This document shows, one piece after another, positions 8,268 to 16,537 of a stretch of DNA of 22,628 bases (positions are counted from its first letter, which is position 1; each line of letters starts with the position of its first letter). The stretch comes from an uncultured Lachnospiraceae bacterium (GTDB lineage: Bacteria > Bacillota > Clostridia > Lachnospirales > Lachnospiraceae): positions 1-22,628 of the forward strand of contig CALYVE010000005.1 in assembly GCA_945492935.1 (NCBI GenBank). Reading direction: 5' to 3'. Position numbers and translations under genes: made by a program. The notes under the pieces are model-generated. The model was not told the DNA's origin. It did no database searches and was given only the letters and a program-made list of their open reading frames with translations.

Positions 8268-10943
8268 ATGGCAAAGGAACTTGAAAAAACATACAGTCCT
8301 TCGGATATTGAAGGTCGTTTGTATGAAAAATGGGTTAAGAATGGATATTTTCATGCTGAAGTTGATCGAAGCAAGAAACCGTTTACGATTGTTATGCCAC
8401 CACCAAATATTACCGGTCAGCTACATATGGGCCACGCATTAGATAATACAATGCAGGATATTTTGATCCGTTTTAAGCGTATGCAGGGGTACAATGCCTT
8501 GTGGCAGCCGGGTACGGACCATGCAGCGATCGCGACAGAGGTTAAGGTAATTGAGGCCCTCAAAAAAGAGGGTATCGAGAAGGCGGATCTCGGACGTGAG
8601 AAGTTCTTGGAGCGCGTTTGGGATTGGCGTAGAGAGTACGGCGGCAAAATCGTTAACCAGTTAAAGAAGCTTGGGTCTTCTGCTGATTGGGAGCGTGAAC
8701 GTTTCACAATGGATGAAGGGAATAACGCAGCCGTAACAGAAGTATTCTGCAAGCTGTACGACAAGGGATATATTTATCGTGGTTCCCGTATTGGTAACTG
8801 GTGTCCGGTTTGTAAGACATCAATTTCGGATGCTGAGGTTGTTCATGAGGAGCAGGCCGGCTTCTTCTGGCATATTAATTATCCGGTAGTCGGCGAGGAA
8901 GGCCGATTTGTTGAAATCGCTACAACAAGACCGGAGACATTGCTTGGTGATACGGCAGTTGCCGTAAATCCGGACGATGAGCGTTATCAGGATATTATCG
9001 GAAAGATGCTTAAGCTTCCGCTTACAGATCGTGAGATTCCTGTAATTGCAGACAGCTATGTAGATAAAGAATTCGGTACAGGCTGTGTAAAAATCACACC
9101 TGCACATGATCCGAACGACTTTGAGGTTGGTAAGAGACATAACCTTGAAGAAATTAACATTTTAAATGATGATGCAACCATCAATCAGCTTGGCGGTAAA
9201 TATGCCGGCATGGATCGTTACGAGGCTCGTAAGGCTATGGTTGCTGACTTAGATGCATTGGGATTGCTTGTTAAGGTTGTTCCGCATACACATATGGTTG
9301 GTACACACGACCGTTGTAAGACAACTGTTGAACCAATGGTTAAGCCACAGTGGTTTGTTAAGATGTCTGAGATGGCAAAGCCGGCAAAGGAGGCAGTTGT
9401 TAACGGTGATTTGAAGCTGATTCCGGAGCGTATGAACAAGACCTATTTTAACTGGCTTGATAATATTCGCGACTGGTGTGTTTCAAGACAGCTTTGGTGG
9501 GGACACAGAATTCCTGCTTATTACTGTCAGGATTGCGGTGAAATTCACGTAGCGAAGGAAGCGGTATGTAAGTGCTCGAAGTGTGGCAGCACAAGTATCA
9601 AGCAGGATGAGGATACACTTGATACATGGTTTTCATCCGCTCTCTGGCCATTCTCTACGCTTGGCTGGCCTGAGAAGACAGAAGATCTTGATTACTTTTT
9701 CCCGACAGATGTGCTTGTTACGGGCTATGACATCATTTTCTTCTGGGTTATCCGTATGGTATTTTCATCAATTGAGCAGATGGGCAAGCTTCCGTTTCAT
9801 ACAGTATTGTTCCATGGTCTTGTAAGAGATGATCAGGGACGTAAGATGAGTAAATCACTCGGAAATGGTATCGATCCGCTTGAGGTTATCGATAAATATG
9901 GTGCAGATGCCCTTCGTTTTACATTAGTTACAGGAAATGCTCCGGGCAACGATATGCGTTTTTATTGGGAGCGTGTCGAAGCAAGCCGTAACTTTGCAAA
10001 CAAGATTTGGAACGCTTCACGTTTCATTATGATGAACATTGAAAAGGCAGACATTACAGCACTTGATGGGGCAATGAAGGCGGACAGTGCAAAGGCGATG
10101 GCAGATTATCAGTTCACGCTTGCGGACCGTTGGATTTTGTCTAAGATGAATGATCTGGTTGCTGAAGTGACTGACAATATGGAGAAATTTGAACTTGGTA
10201 TAGCTGTATCAAAGCTTTATGATTTCCTCTGGGAAGAGTTTTGTGACTGGTACATTGAAATGGTTAAACCAAGACTTTGGGACGATAATGATACGACAAA
10301 GGCAGCAGCAATCTGGACATTAAAGACGGTTCTTACAAAGGGACTAAAGCTTTTACATCCGTATATGCCGTTCGTGACAGAAGAAATTTTCTGTACACTT
10401 ACGGACGAACCGACCATTATGGTTTCTGACTGGCCTGTATTTCAGGAGGAATTTAGCTTCAAGCAGGATGAGGAGGCCGTTGACAAGATTAAGGAAGCGG
10501 TTCGTGCAATCCGTAATATTCGCAGTGAGATGAATGTTGCACCGAGCAAGAAGGCAACGGTTTATGTTGTTTCTGCGAAGGAAGAGCTTCGTGATGTATT
10601 TACGGCATCAAAGAACTTCTTTGCGATGCTTGGCTATGCAAGTGATGTTCTTGTACAGGCGGATAAGAGTGGTATAGCAGACGATGCAGTTTCTGTAGTC
10701 ATCCATGATGCAGTTATTTATATGCCGTTTGCTGAGCTTGTTGACATTGCAAAAGAGCTTGAGCGACTTTCAAAAGAGCAGACAAGACTGGAGGGTGAGA
10801 TTAAGAGAGCATCCGGTATGCTTTCAAACCCACGCTTCGTTGAGAAGGCACCTGAGGAAAAGGTTGCTGAAGAACGTGCGAAATTAACAAAATACGAAGA
10901 AACCTTAGCACAGGTTAAGGAGCGCTTAGCGCAATTGTCATAG
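8268..10943 (+). CDS. valS: valine--tRNA ligase
   Basis: 891-aa class Ia aminoacyl-tRNA synthetase that charges tRNA-Val with valine. The HIGH-type signature is HMGH (53-56), preceded by the PPPNITG characteristic of ValRS, and the KMSKS loop is KMSKS (526-530). The editing domain lies between them. A zinc-finger-like cysteine cluster (CQDCGE...CKCSKC) follows the WWGHRIPAYY segment that is also typical of ValRS. A C-terminal coiled-coil arm (about 820-891) is present, so the protein is full length. It begins 29 bases after the membrane gene of the upstream operon, with no obvious promoter and no room for a T-box leader, so it may be read from the upstream promoter. Confidence 0.97.
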   Translation: MAKELEKTYSPSDIEGRLYEKWVKNGYFHAEVDRSKKPFTIVMPPPNITGQLHMGHALDNTMQDILIRFKRMQGYNALWQPGTDHAAIATEVKVIEALKKEGIEKADLGREKFLERVWDWRREYGGKIVNQLKKLGSSADWERERFTMDEGNNAAVTEVFCKLYDKGYIYRGSRIGNWCPVCKTSISDAEVVHEEQAGFFWHINYPVVGEEGRFVEIATTRPETLLGDTAVAVNPDDERYQDIIGKMLKLPLTDREIPVIADSYVDKEFGTGCVKITPAHDPNDFEVGKRHNLEEINILNDDATINQLGGKYAGMDRYEARKAMVADLDALGLLVKVVPHTHMVGTHDRCKTTVEPMVKPQWFVKMSEMAKPAKEAVVNGDLKLIPERMNKTYFNWLDNIRDWCVSRQLWWGHRIPAYYCQDCGEIHVAKEAVCKCSKCGSTSIKQDEDTLDTWFSSALWPFSTLGWPEKTEDLDYFFPTDVLVTGYDIIFFWVIRMVFSSIEQMGKLPFHTVLFHGLVRDDQGRKMSKSLGNGIDPLEVIDKYGADALRFTLVTGNAPGNDMRFYWERVEASRNFANKIWNASRFIMMNIEKADITALDGAMKADSAKAMADYQFTLADRWILSKMNDLVAEVTDNMEKFELGIAVSKLYDFLWEEFCDWYIEMVKPRLWDDNDTTKAAAIWTLKTVLTKGLKLLHPYMPFVTEEIFCTLTDEPTIMVSDWPVFQEEFSFKQDEEAVDKIKEAVRAIRNIRSEMNVAPSKKATVYVVSAKEELRDVFTASKNFFAMLGYASDVLVQADKSGIADDAVSVVIHDAVIYMPFAELVDIAKELERLSKEQTRLEGEIKRASGMLSNPRFVEKAPEEKVAEERAKLTKYEETLAQVKERLAQLS

Positions 10944-10957
10944 TATATTAAGAAACG

Positions 10958-10985
10958 GAACGATTTGCCGGCTTGCAAATTGTTC
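10958..10985 (+). other. intergenic stem-loop between valS and gdpP
   Basis: Arms GAACGATTTGC (10958-10968) and GCAAATTGTTC (10975-10985) pair over 11 positions with one G:U wobble and a 6-base loop. No T-run follows, so it is not a standard intrinsic terminator. It ends just before the gdpP ribosome binding site (GGAG, 10990-10993). A role in mRNA processing, stability or tuning of gdpP translation is possible. Confidence 0.45.
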
Positions 10986-11001
10986 GAATGGAGTTGAGAG
11001 T

Positions 11002-13050
11002 ATGGATAAAGAGCAGATCTTGAAAAAGAAAATAGAAATGTATTTTCTGATTCCAATCATTGCATCGTCCATTTTGGTACTTCTGTGTATCGGTATGTTT
11101 TTTATCGATACAAGGTGCGCATGGATTGCTACAATTTTTGTTGCAATTGTACTTACATTAGAAATATCGATTTATGTCTTTTCAAGAGTTGGTTTGATGC
11201 GTTATATGCTCAAATTTTCGCTTGACCAGGGACAGATTCAAAAGGAATTATTGCGCGAACTTGCTGTGCCTTACGCATTGCTTGATACAGACGGAAGAAT
11301 TCTTTGGTCAAACAATTTATTTGCAAAGCAGATAGGAGACGGTTCAAAGAAGCGGATTCGTAAGAATATTTCTACCTTTTTCCCTACTCTGGGTGCAGAT
11401 ATGCTGCGGGCAGAGAATGAGATGACTTTGGAGCTTTCTTACGGGGATATTCAATACAATGTTCTTCTTCGTAAGATTCGTTTTGATGATCAGTTTGAAG
11501 ACGAGGAAGGCACTGTAAATGAACAGGGACAGTCACTTGTTGCAATGTATTTGTTTGATGTAACAGAGCTAAATCGCATGAAGCGAGAAAATATTGAGCA
11601 AAAGCTTGTAGCCGGTCTGCTTTATATTGATAATTATGATGAGGTAATGGACAACACGGAGGAGGTTCGACATTCTCTTGTCGAGGCGCTTGTAGACCGT
11701 CGAATCAATATGTATCTTGCGGCAATTGACGCAATCGGAAAGAAGCTCGAGAAGGATAAATATTTATTTGTATTTCCGCAAAAATATTTACCGCAGCTGA
11801 AGGAAACAAAGTTTGCGATACTTGATGAAGTGAAAAGCATTAACGTAGGAAACGAAATTCCGGTTACACTTAGTATTGGTGTCGGCTCTGAGACAAACAG
11901 TTTTATTGAGGCCTACGAATATGCGAGAGTTGCCATCGGTCTTGCACTTGGACGTGGCGGTGATCAGGCTGTCGTGAAAAGCGGGGAACAGATTTCTTAC
12001 TTTGGCGGTAAGAGTAGCGGTACAGAGAAGACGACGCGTGTGAAGGCTCGTGTAAAGGCTCAGGCTTTCCAGGAGCTTTTGATTAACAAGGACACAGTGC
12101 TGATTATGGGTCATAAGCGTCCGGATGCGGATTCCTTTGGAGCTGCAGTCGGTGTGTACCGCCTTGTAAAGACGCTTGGAAAAAATGCGCATATTGTTCT
12201 TGATTCTGCAACCGGCGCGATTGATTCCATATTAAACGGCTTCAAGGGCAACAGCGTATACGGTGAGGATATGATTCTCACACAGACGGATGCGATTTCC
12301 AAAGTTGACGCAAATACGCTGGTTGTTGTCGTTGATGTAAACAAGCCAAGCATTACAGCTTGCGAAGAATTGCTTACAATGGCTCATACGATTGTCGTAC
12401 TGGACCATCATAGAGAGACAAACGAAAAAATAGATAATGCAACACTTTCCTATATCGAGCCGTATGCATCTTCGGCGTGTGAAATGGTTGCTGAAATGCT
12501 TCAGTACATTGAGGAAAAGGTTCGTATTCGTCCATTGGAGGCGGATGCAATGTATGCAGGTATTGTTATCGATACAGATAATTTCCTCACAAAGACGGGT
12601 GTCCGTACATTTGAGGCGGCTGCTTATCTTCGAAGAAGTGGCGCAGATGTTGTACGTGTCCGTAAATTATTCAGAGATGATTTTAAATCCCATCGCAGAC
12701 TTGCAGAGGGCGTGTTGAATTCGGAGATATTCTTAAATTCCTTTGCAATCTCTGAGATTATGCCGGGAGATGATACGGAGGCACCTACAGTTGTAGCGGC
12801 GAAGGTTGCCAATGATTTGTTAGATGTGGATGGTATTCGTGCATCCTTTGTTGTTACACAGAAGGATGACACGGTATATATTAGTGCACGTTCCGTAGAT
12901 GATATAAATGTACAGGTAATCATGGAACGAATGGGCGGCGGCGGACATGCCAATATTGCCGGTGCCCAGCTAAAGAATTCGAGCAATGCACTTGCGATTA
13001 TTCAGATTAAGGAATTGCTTGAAAAAATGTATCAGGAAGGGGACTTATAG
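11002..13050 (+). CDS. gdpP: cyclic-di-AMP phosphodiesterase, DHH family
   Basis: 682-aa membrane-bound enzyme that degrades the second messenger c-di-AMP. The domain order is two transmembrane segments (about 13-34 and 39-60), a PAS-like domain (about 80-140), a degenerate GGDEF domain (about 190-330) and the catalytic DHH/DHHA1 module. Metal-binding and catalytic motifs are intact: HKRPDAD (371-377), the Asp in VVVVDVN, the DHH triad (468-470) and GIVIDTD. The DHHA1 loop GGGGHA holds His649. Length and order match Bacillus subtilis GdpP (YybT). The gdpP-rplI-dnaB order is a known Firmicutes arrangement, as in yybT-rplI-dnaC. The start at ATG 11002 has GGAG eight bases upstream. Confidence 0.95.
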   Translation: MDKEQILKKKIEMYFLIPIIASSILVLLCIGMFFIDTRCAWIATIFVAIVLTLEISIYVFSRVGLMRYMLKFSLDQGQIQKELLRELAVPYALLDTDGRILWSNNLFAKQIGDGSKKRIRKNISTFFPTLGADMLRAENEMTLELSYGDIQYNVLLRKIRFDDQFEDEEGTVNEQGQSLVAMYLFDVTELNRMKRENIEQKLVAGLLYIDNYDEVMDNTEEVRHSLVEALVDRRINMYLAAIDAIGKKLEKDKYLFVFPQKYLPQLKETKFAILDEVKSINVGNEIPVTLSIGVGSETNSFIEAYEYARVAIGLALGRGGDQAVVKSGEQISYFGGKSSGTEKTTRVKARVKAQAFQELLINKDTVLIMGHKRPDADSFGAAVGVYRLVKTLGKNAHIVLDSATGAIDSILNGFKGNSVYGEDMILTQTDAISKVDANTLVVVVDVNKPSITACEELLTMAHTIVVLDHHRETNEKIDNATLSYIEPYASSACEMVAEMLQYIEEKVRIRPLEADAMYAGIVIDTDNFLTKTGVRTFEAAAYLRRSGADVVRVRKLFRDDFKSHRRLAEGVLNSEIFLNSFAISEIMPGDDTEAPTVVAAKVANDLLDVDGIRASFVVTQKDDTVYISARSVDDINVQVIMERMGGGGHANIAGAQLKNSSNALAIIQIKELLEKMYQEGDL

Positions 13051-13097
13051 AAGTCGCCGGATAAGTTCATTCATTTGATGAAAAAGGAGGGAATGGC

Positions 13098-13547
13098 ATG
13101 AAGGTTATTTTATTACAGGACGTGAAAAGTCTTGGTAAGAAGGACGATATTGTAGATGTGTCAGATGGATATGCAAGAAATTTTGTATTACCGAAGAAGG
13201 TTGGTATAGAGGCTACTCCAAAGAATTTAAATGAGTTAAAGCTGAAGAAGGCACATGAGGATAAAGTGGCGGCAGAGCGTTTGGCAGAGGCACAGGCACT
13301 TGCGGCAACAATGGAAGAGCAGCAGATAACGGTTTCAATTAAGGTTGGAGAAGGCGGAAGAACCTTTGGTTCTATTTCTTCAAAGGAAATTGCTGAGGCA
13401 ATGAAGAAACAGCTTGGACATGATATTGATAAGAAGAAAATCGTTTTAAAAGAGCAGATTAAGAGTGTAGGTACACATGTGGTAGATATTAAGCTTCACA
13501 CAAAGGTGACTGCACATATGACAGTGAAAGTTACAGAAGAGGCTTAG
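13098..13547 (+). CDS. rplI: 50S ribosomal protein L9
   Basis: 149-aa L9, a two-domain 23S rRNA-binding protein at the base of the L1 stalk. The N-terminal domain carries the family signature: MKVILLQDVKSLGKK, then VSDGYARNFVLPKK (about 22-35). A long connecting helix (about 41-75) and the C-terminal domain with GGRTFGSISSKEIAEA (about 86-101) follow. Length is normal. AAGGAGG (13084-13090) lies seven bases before the ATG. It sits between gdpP and dnaB, three bases from the dnaB start, and is surely co-transcribed with them. Confidence 0.97.
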   Translation: MKVILLQDVKSLGKKDDIVDVSDGYARNFVLPKKVGIEATPKNLNELKLKKAHEDKVAAERLAEAQALAATMEEQQITVSIKVGEGGRTFGSISSKEIAEAMKKQLGHDIDKKKIVLKEQIKSVGTHVVDIKLHTKVTAHMTVKVTEEA

Positions 13548-13550
13548 TTT

Positions 13551-14900
13551 ATGGATGAGAATAGTATCAGACGAGTAAAACCGCATAGCAAAGAGGCGGA
13601 GCAGTCTGTAATCGGTGCCATGCTGATGGACCGGAATGTCATTTCCGATCTGGCAGATCTTTTGACAAAGGAAGATTTTTACAATGCGCAGTATGGTATT
13701 TTATACGATGCAATGGTTGATCTTTACAGAGAAGGGCAGCCGGTCGATGTCATTACTCTCAGCAATAAGCTTAAGACAAAGGATGTGCCGGAGGAAATCA
13801 GCAGTACCGCATTTATCGCAGAGATTATCTCCGCAGTTCCGACATCGGCGAATGCGAAGCATTATGCGCAGATTGTTCAGGACAAGTCCGCTCTCCGGAA
13901 ATTGATTCGTCTTTGTGAGGATACAGAGAAGGATTGTTACATAGAAAACGAATCAGCAGGTGTGATTTTGGAACAGGCTGAGGAAAGCGTTTTCAAGCTT
14001 GTTCAAGGTCGTACAAGGGCAACGGATATTGTACCGATTCGTTCGATTGTAATTGACGTTATTGCAGAGATTGAGGAAGCGGCACGCAACAAAGGACAGG
14101 TTACAGGCCTTTCAACCGGCTTCAAAGACCTGGATAACAAGCTTACCGGTATGCATGGTGGTGAGCTTTTACTTGTTGCAGCACGTCCTGCTATGGGTAA
14201 AACAGCTTTTGTTCTTAATATCGCGCATGATCTTGCGGTTATGCATAATATTCCGGTTGCAGTATTTTCTTTGGAGATGAGTAAGGAACAACTGGTTTCC
14301 CGTATGATAGCCATTGATGCAATGGTAGATTCGAAGAAGATGAAAGTGGGCGATTTATCGGATGATGACTGGGATAAGGTCATTGAGAGTACAGAGGCTA
14401 TTTCAAAAGCACCGCTCTATATTGATGATAACTCTTCCATCACAGTATCGGAGCTTCGTTCAAAATGCCGGAAGCTCAAACAAAACAAAGATATTCAGCT
14501 TATTATTTTGGATTATCTGCAGTTGATGAGCAGTGCCAGACATGTAGAATCGCGACAGATATTTATCGCGGAGGTTTCCCGCGCGATGAAAAATATTGCA
14601 AGAGAATTAAATATTCCGGTCATCGCATTGTCGCAGCTGTCCCGAGCTGTTGATTCGCGTCCGGATCACAAGCCGGTTCTTTCAGATTTGCGTGAGTCCG
14701 GCTCTATTGAGCAGGATGCCGACGTTGTAATGTTTATTTACAGAGATGAATATTACAATCCGGAGACAACGCAGAAGCCTATGACGGCAGAAATCATTAT
14801 CGCAAAACAGCGTAGTGGCGAAACAGGTAGTGTTGATTTGCGATGGATTGGAAAATATACCAAATTTGCTGACCCGGAGCGTCAGCATAATAATCAATAG
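13551..14900 (+). CDS. dnaB: replicative DNA helicase DnaB
   Basis: 449-aa hexameric helicase that unwinds DNA at the replication fork (called DnaC in B. subtilis). The N-terminal helical domain (PHSKEAEQSVIGAMLMD, about 11-27) and the linker to the RecA-like motor are normal. Walker A is ARPAMGKTA (211-219, Lys217) and Walker B ends in LIILDYLQLM (Asp321). The DnaB-specific sequence LSQLSRAVDSRPDHKP and the arginine-finger region LSDLRESGSIEQDADVV are present. The start follows the rplI stop by three bases with a modest GAAGAGG (13536-13542) eight bases upstream, so translation is probably coupled. Confidence 0.97.
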   Translation: MDENSIRRVKPHSKEAEQSVIGAMLMDRNVISDLADLLTKEDFYNAQYGILYDAMVDLYREGQPVDVITLSNKLKTKDVPEEISSTAFIAEIISAVPTSANAKHYAQIVQDKSALRKLIRLCEDTEKDCYIENESAGVILEQAEESVFKLVQGRTRATDIVPIRSIVIDVIAEIEEAARNKGQVTGLSTGFKDLDNKLTGMHGGELLLVAARPAMGKTAFVLNIAHDLAVMHNIPVAVFSLEMSKEQLVSRMIAIDAMVDSKKMKVGDLSDDDWDKVIESTEAISKAPLYIDDNSSITVSELRSKCRKLKQNKDIQLIILDYLQLMSSARHVESRQIFIAEVSRAMKNIARELNIPVIALSQLSRAVDSRPDHKPVLSDLRESGSIEQDADVVMFIYRDEYYNPETTQKPMTAEIIIAKQRSGETGSVDLRWIGKYTKFADPERQHNNQ

Positions 14901-14912
14901 TGTATGCATGAT

Positions 14913-14919
14913 AAGGAGG
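14913..14919 (+). promoter_or_regulatory. ribosome binding site that sets the 137-aa protein start
   Basis: AAGGAGG lies six bases before ATG 14926. The frame is open much further upstream, inside dnaB, but no site supports an earlier start there. Confidence 0.85.
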
Positions 14920-14925
14920 AAAAAT

Positions 14926-15339
14926 ATGGGTTGTTTTATTGTTCCGGCAGCAGAGGCTGTAGTGACAACAGTCGTTGCAAAGGCTGTTAAGTCGAAAGAA
15001 AAAGAAAAAGAAAAAGAAACTGTTACAATTCAGACGGAAAATAGGATGGAGGAAGCTGTTGCTATTCCAACCTCAAAAAAAATCGGCTGGTTATCAAAAA
15101 TGCTCTGGGGCGGGTCAGGACTTCTTGCGTTTGAGCACCTTTGGCATGGTGAAGTTGTTCCATTTTTCCCATTCCTTACAGCTGCATCAAACAAAGAGGA
15201 TGCAATTGCGATGCTTCATGAAATGTCGACCGTCGGAACTACAATGTGTCTGGTTGTGACCGGTGTATGGGCGCTTATGCTTGTTGCGGCAAAAAGCATT
15301 TCCAAAAAAGCAATCGTTACCGATACTATCAAACAGTAA
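14926..15339 (+). CDS. small membrane protein upstream of lar genes
   Basis: 137 aa, family not recognised. It has an N-terminal hydrophobic segment (about 3-21), a charged stretch with four Lys-Glu pairs (24-31), a second hydrophobic region (about 54-72) and a third (about 102-122). Between the second and third lies FEHLWHGEVVPFFPFLTAA, with His71 and His74 near the membrane face, a possible metal or proton-handling site. The Lys-Glu run is encoded by an AAAGAA-type hexamer repeat. It begins 25 bases after dnaB and is followed 27 bases later by a second small membrane protein, then by larE. A complex of the two small proteins, perhaps serving nickel or lactate handling, is a guess from position only. 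Confidence 0.75.
   Translation: MGCFIVPAAEAVVTTVVAKAVKSKEKEKEKETVTIQTENRMEEAVAIPTSKKIGWLSKMLWGGSGLLAFEHLWHGEVVPFFPFLTAASNKEDAIAMLHEMSTVGTTMCLVVTGVWALMLVAAKSISKKAIVTDTIKQ
14994..15019 (+). repeat. purine hexamer repeat inside the 137-aa gene
   Basis: About four tandem copies of a GAAAAA-type hexamer encode the KEKEKEKE stretch. Gain or loss of a unit would stay in frame and change only the length of the charged linker. Confidence 0.6.
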
Positions 15340-15366
15340 ATTGAAGCGTAGTTACGGGAGATAATT

Positions 15367-15705
15367 ATGACATTATTAATTACAATATTTGCAGCAGTAA
15401 TATCCACTGCAATCTGGTACAAAAATGCACCGAAGAATGAAATGAAAACCGGAATGCTTTGCTTTATGTTCTGGGGCGCATCGCTTATGTGGTTCGTTGA
15501 TGCGTGCTTTGAATATGCGAAGGTGGGCGCTGCGCTTTTTCGGCCGTCCGCGCAGGATATGTTAAACGATATGTTTCTTGGATTGGCTGTCGTGGCACTC
15601 GCGCTTGTTGTGTGGATTGTGTCTGTTCTCGTAAAAGATCCAAAGGGCGTTATTCGTGCAAAGCTTTTTTACAAAAAGGATGCATCAGACAAAGATGTGG
15701 ATTAG
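15367..15705 (+). CDS. small three-TM membrane protein
   Basis: 112 aa, family not recognised. Three hydrophobic segments are visible (about 2-18, 30-48 and 69-89). The middle one is aromatic and ends in FVDACFEYAKVG, and a short basic C-terminal tail follows (PKGVIRAKLFYKK). GGGAG (15356-15360) lies six bases before the ATG. It follows the 137-aa membrane protein by 27 bases, and both share an aromatic, small-residue-rich membrane composition, so they may form one complex. larE begins 76 bases downstream. Whether the pair belongs functionally with the lar genes or with dnaB transcription is open. Confidence 0.75.
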   Translation: MTLLITIFAAVISTAIWYKNAPKNEMKTGMLCFMFWGASLMWFVDACFEYAKVGAALFRPSAQDMLNDMFLGLAVVALALVVWIVSVLVKDPKGVIRAKLFYKKDASDKDVD

Positions 15706-15710
15706 TATGC

Positions 15711-15761
15711 AACTGTCGGGACAATTCGTGTGCAGAGATCGTGCGGATTGGTTCGGCAGTT
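15711..15761 (+). other. structured intergenic element before larE
   Basis: Two nested stems can form. The outer one is AACTGTCG (15711-15718) with CGGCAGTT (15754-15761), and the inner one is CAATTCG (15722-15728) with CGGATTG (15744-15750). Each has one G:U wobble. A symmetric 3x3 internal loop lies between them and the apical loop is 15 bases. The sequence after it, TCATTTTGT, is only weakly T-rich. It occupies nearly all of the gap before larE and could be an attenuator, a leader regulating the lar genes, or a processing site. I could not match it to a known riboswitch class. Confidence 0.4.
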
Positions 15762-15770
15762 TCATTTTGT

Positions 15771-15774
15771 AGGG
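15771..15774 (+). promoter_or_regulatory. ribosome binding site that sets the larE start
   Basis: AGGG is seven bases before ATG 15782 but only one base before the ATG at 15776, so the second ATG is the better start. Confidence 0.65.
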
Positions 15775-15781
15775 TATGATT

Positions 15782-16537
15782 ATGGAATTGACCGATTTTT
15801 TTGAACAAAACAGACGTGTTGCGATTGCCTTTTCAGGCGGCGTGGATTCTGCATATTTGCTCTTTATGGCAACAAAATGTGGTGCTGACGTTGCTGCGTT
15901 TTACGTGAAATCACAATTTCAGCCACAATTTGAATATGAAGATGCATGTAAGCTTGCGAATGACCTTGGAGTCAAATTGTACACGATAGAGCTTGATATT
16001 TTGCAGTGCGAGAACGTCGTTTCGAATCCTGAAAATCGATGTTATTTTTGCAAAAGAAAAATATTTGAGGCGATTATTCAAGGCGCACACGAGGCGGGGT
16101 ATACCGTTATTGCAGACGGGACAAATGCATCGGATGATGCGGATGACAGACCGGGCATGAAGGTGTTGCGAGAACTGTCTGTCTGTTCGCCGCTTCGCAC
16201 GTGCGGACTTACGAAAGCGATGATTCGTAAATGTTCGAGGGAGGCGGGACTTTTTACATGGAATAAGCCGGCCTATGCATGTCTTGCAACCCGCGTAAAA
16301 ACAGGAGAAATCATTACTGAAAAAAAGCTTCGGATTACAGAAGCTGCGGAGCAATATTTGTTTGAACAGGGGTTTCGGGATTTTCGTGTGCGTATGCGGG
16401 GAACAAAAGCTGTACTTATGTTTACTTCGCAGGATAAAGAACGATTTTACAAATATGAAACGCAGATTACAAACCGCTTATTAGAAGATTATAGTGCGGT
16501 AATCGTAGATTCGGAGGTGCGTAATTCATGGATATAA
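15782..16537 (+). CDS. larE: ATP-dependent sacrificial/Fe-S sulfur transferase LarE
   Basis: 251 aa, a PP-loop enzyme that activates the pyridinium dicarboxylate mononucleotide intermediate with ATP and inserts sulfur during synthesis of the nickel-pincer nucleotide (NPN) cofactor. The PP-loop SGGVDS lies at 18-23. Three cysteines stand out: Cys87 and Cys90 in NRCYFCKRK and Cys167 in PAYACLATR. The last occupies the place of the sacrificial cysteine of Lactiplantibacillus plantarum LarE. Together the three resemble the set used in LarE proteins that bind a [4Fe-4S] cluster for catalytic sulfur transfer; this is inference. Its last ten bases overlap larB. The order here is larE-larB-larC. Confidence 0.93.
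   Translation: MELTDFFEQNRRVAIAFSGGVDSAYLLFMATKCGADVAAFYVKSQFQPQFEYEDACKLANDLGVKLYTIELDILQCENVVSNPENRCYFCKRKIFEAIIQGAHEAGYTVIADGTNASDDADDRPGMKVLRELSVCSPLRTCGLTKAMIRKCSREAGLFTWNKPAYACLATRVKTGEIITEKKLRITEAAEQYLFEQGFRDFRVRMRGTKAVLMFTSQDKERFYKYETQITNRLLEDYSAVIVDSEVRNSWI

Noticed and set aside
14833..14861. TTGATT-17-TATACC promoter-like pair within the end of dnaB
   Set aside because: The -10 match is weak and lies in coding sequence of ordinary composition. It could drive the small membrane genes but is not supported enough to call.
14815..14925. Upstream extension of the 137-aa membrane protein into dnaB
   Set aside because: It would overlap dnaB by more than 80 bases without a ribosome binding site, while AAGGAGG fits ATG 14926.
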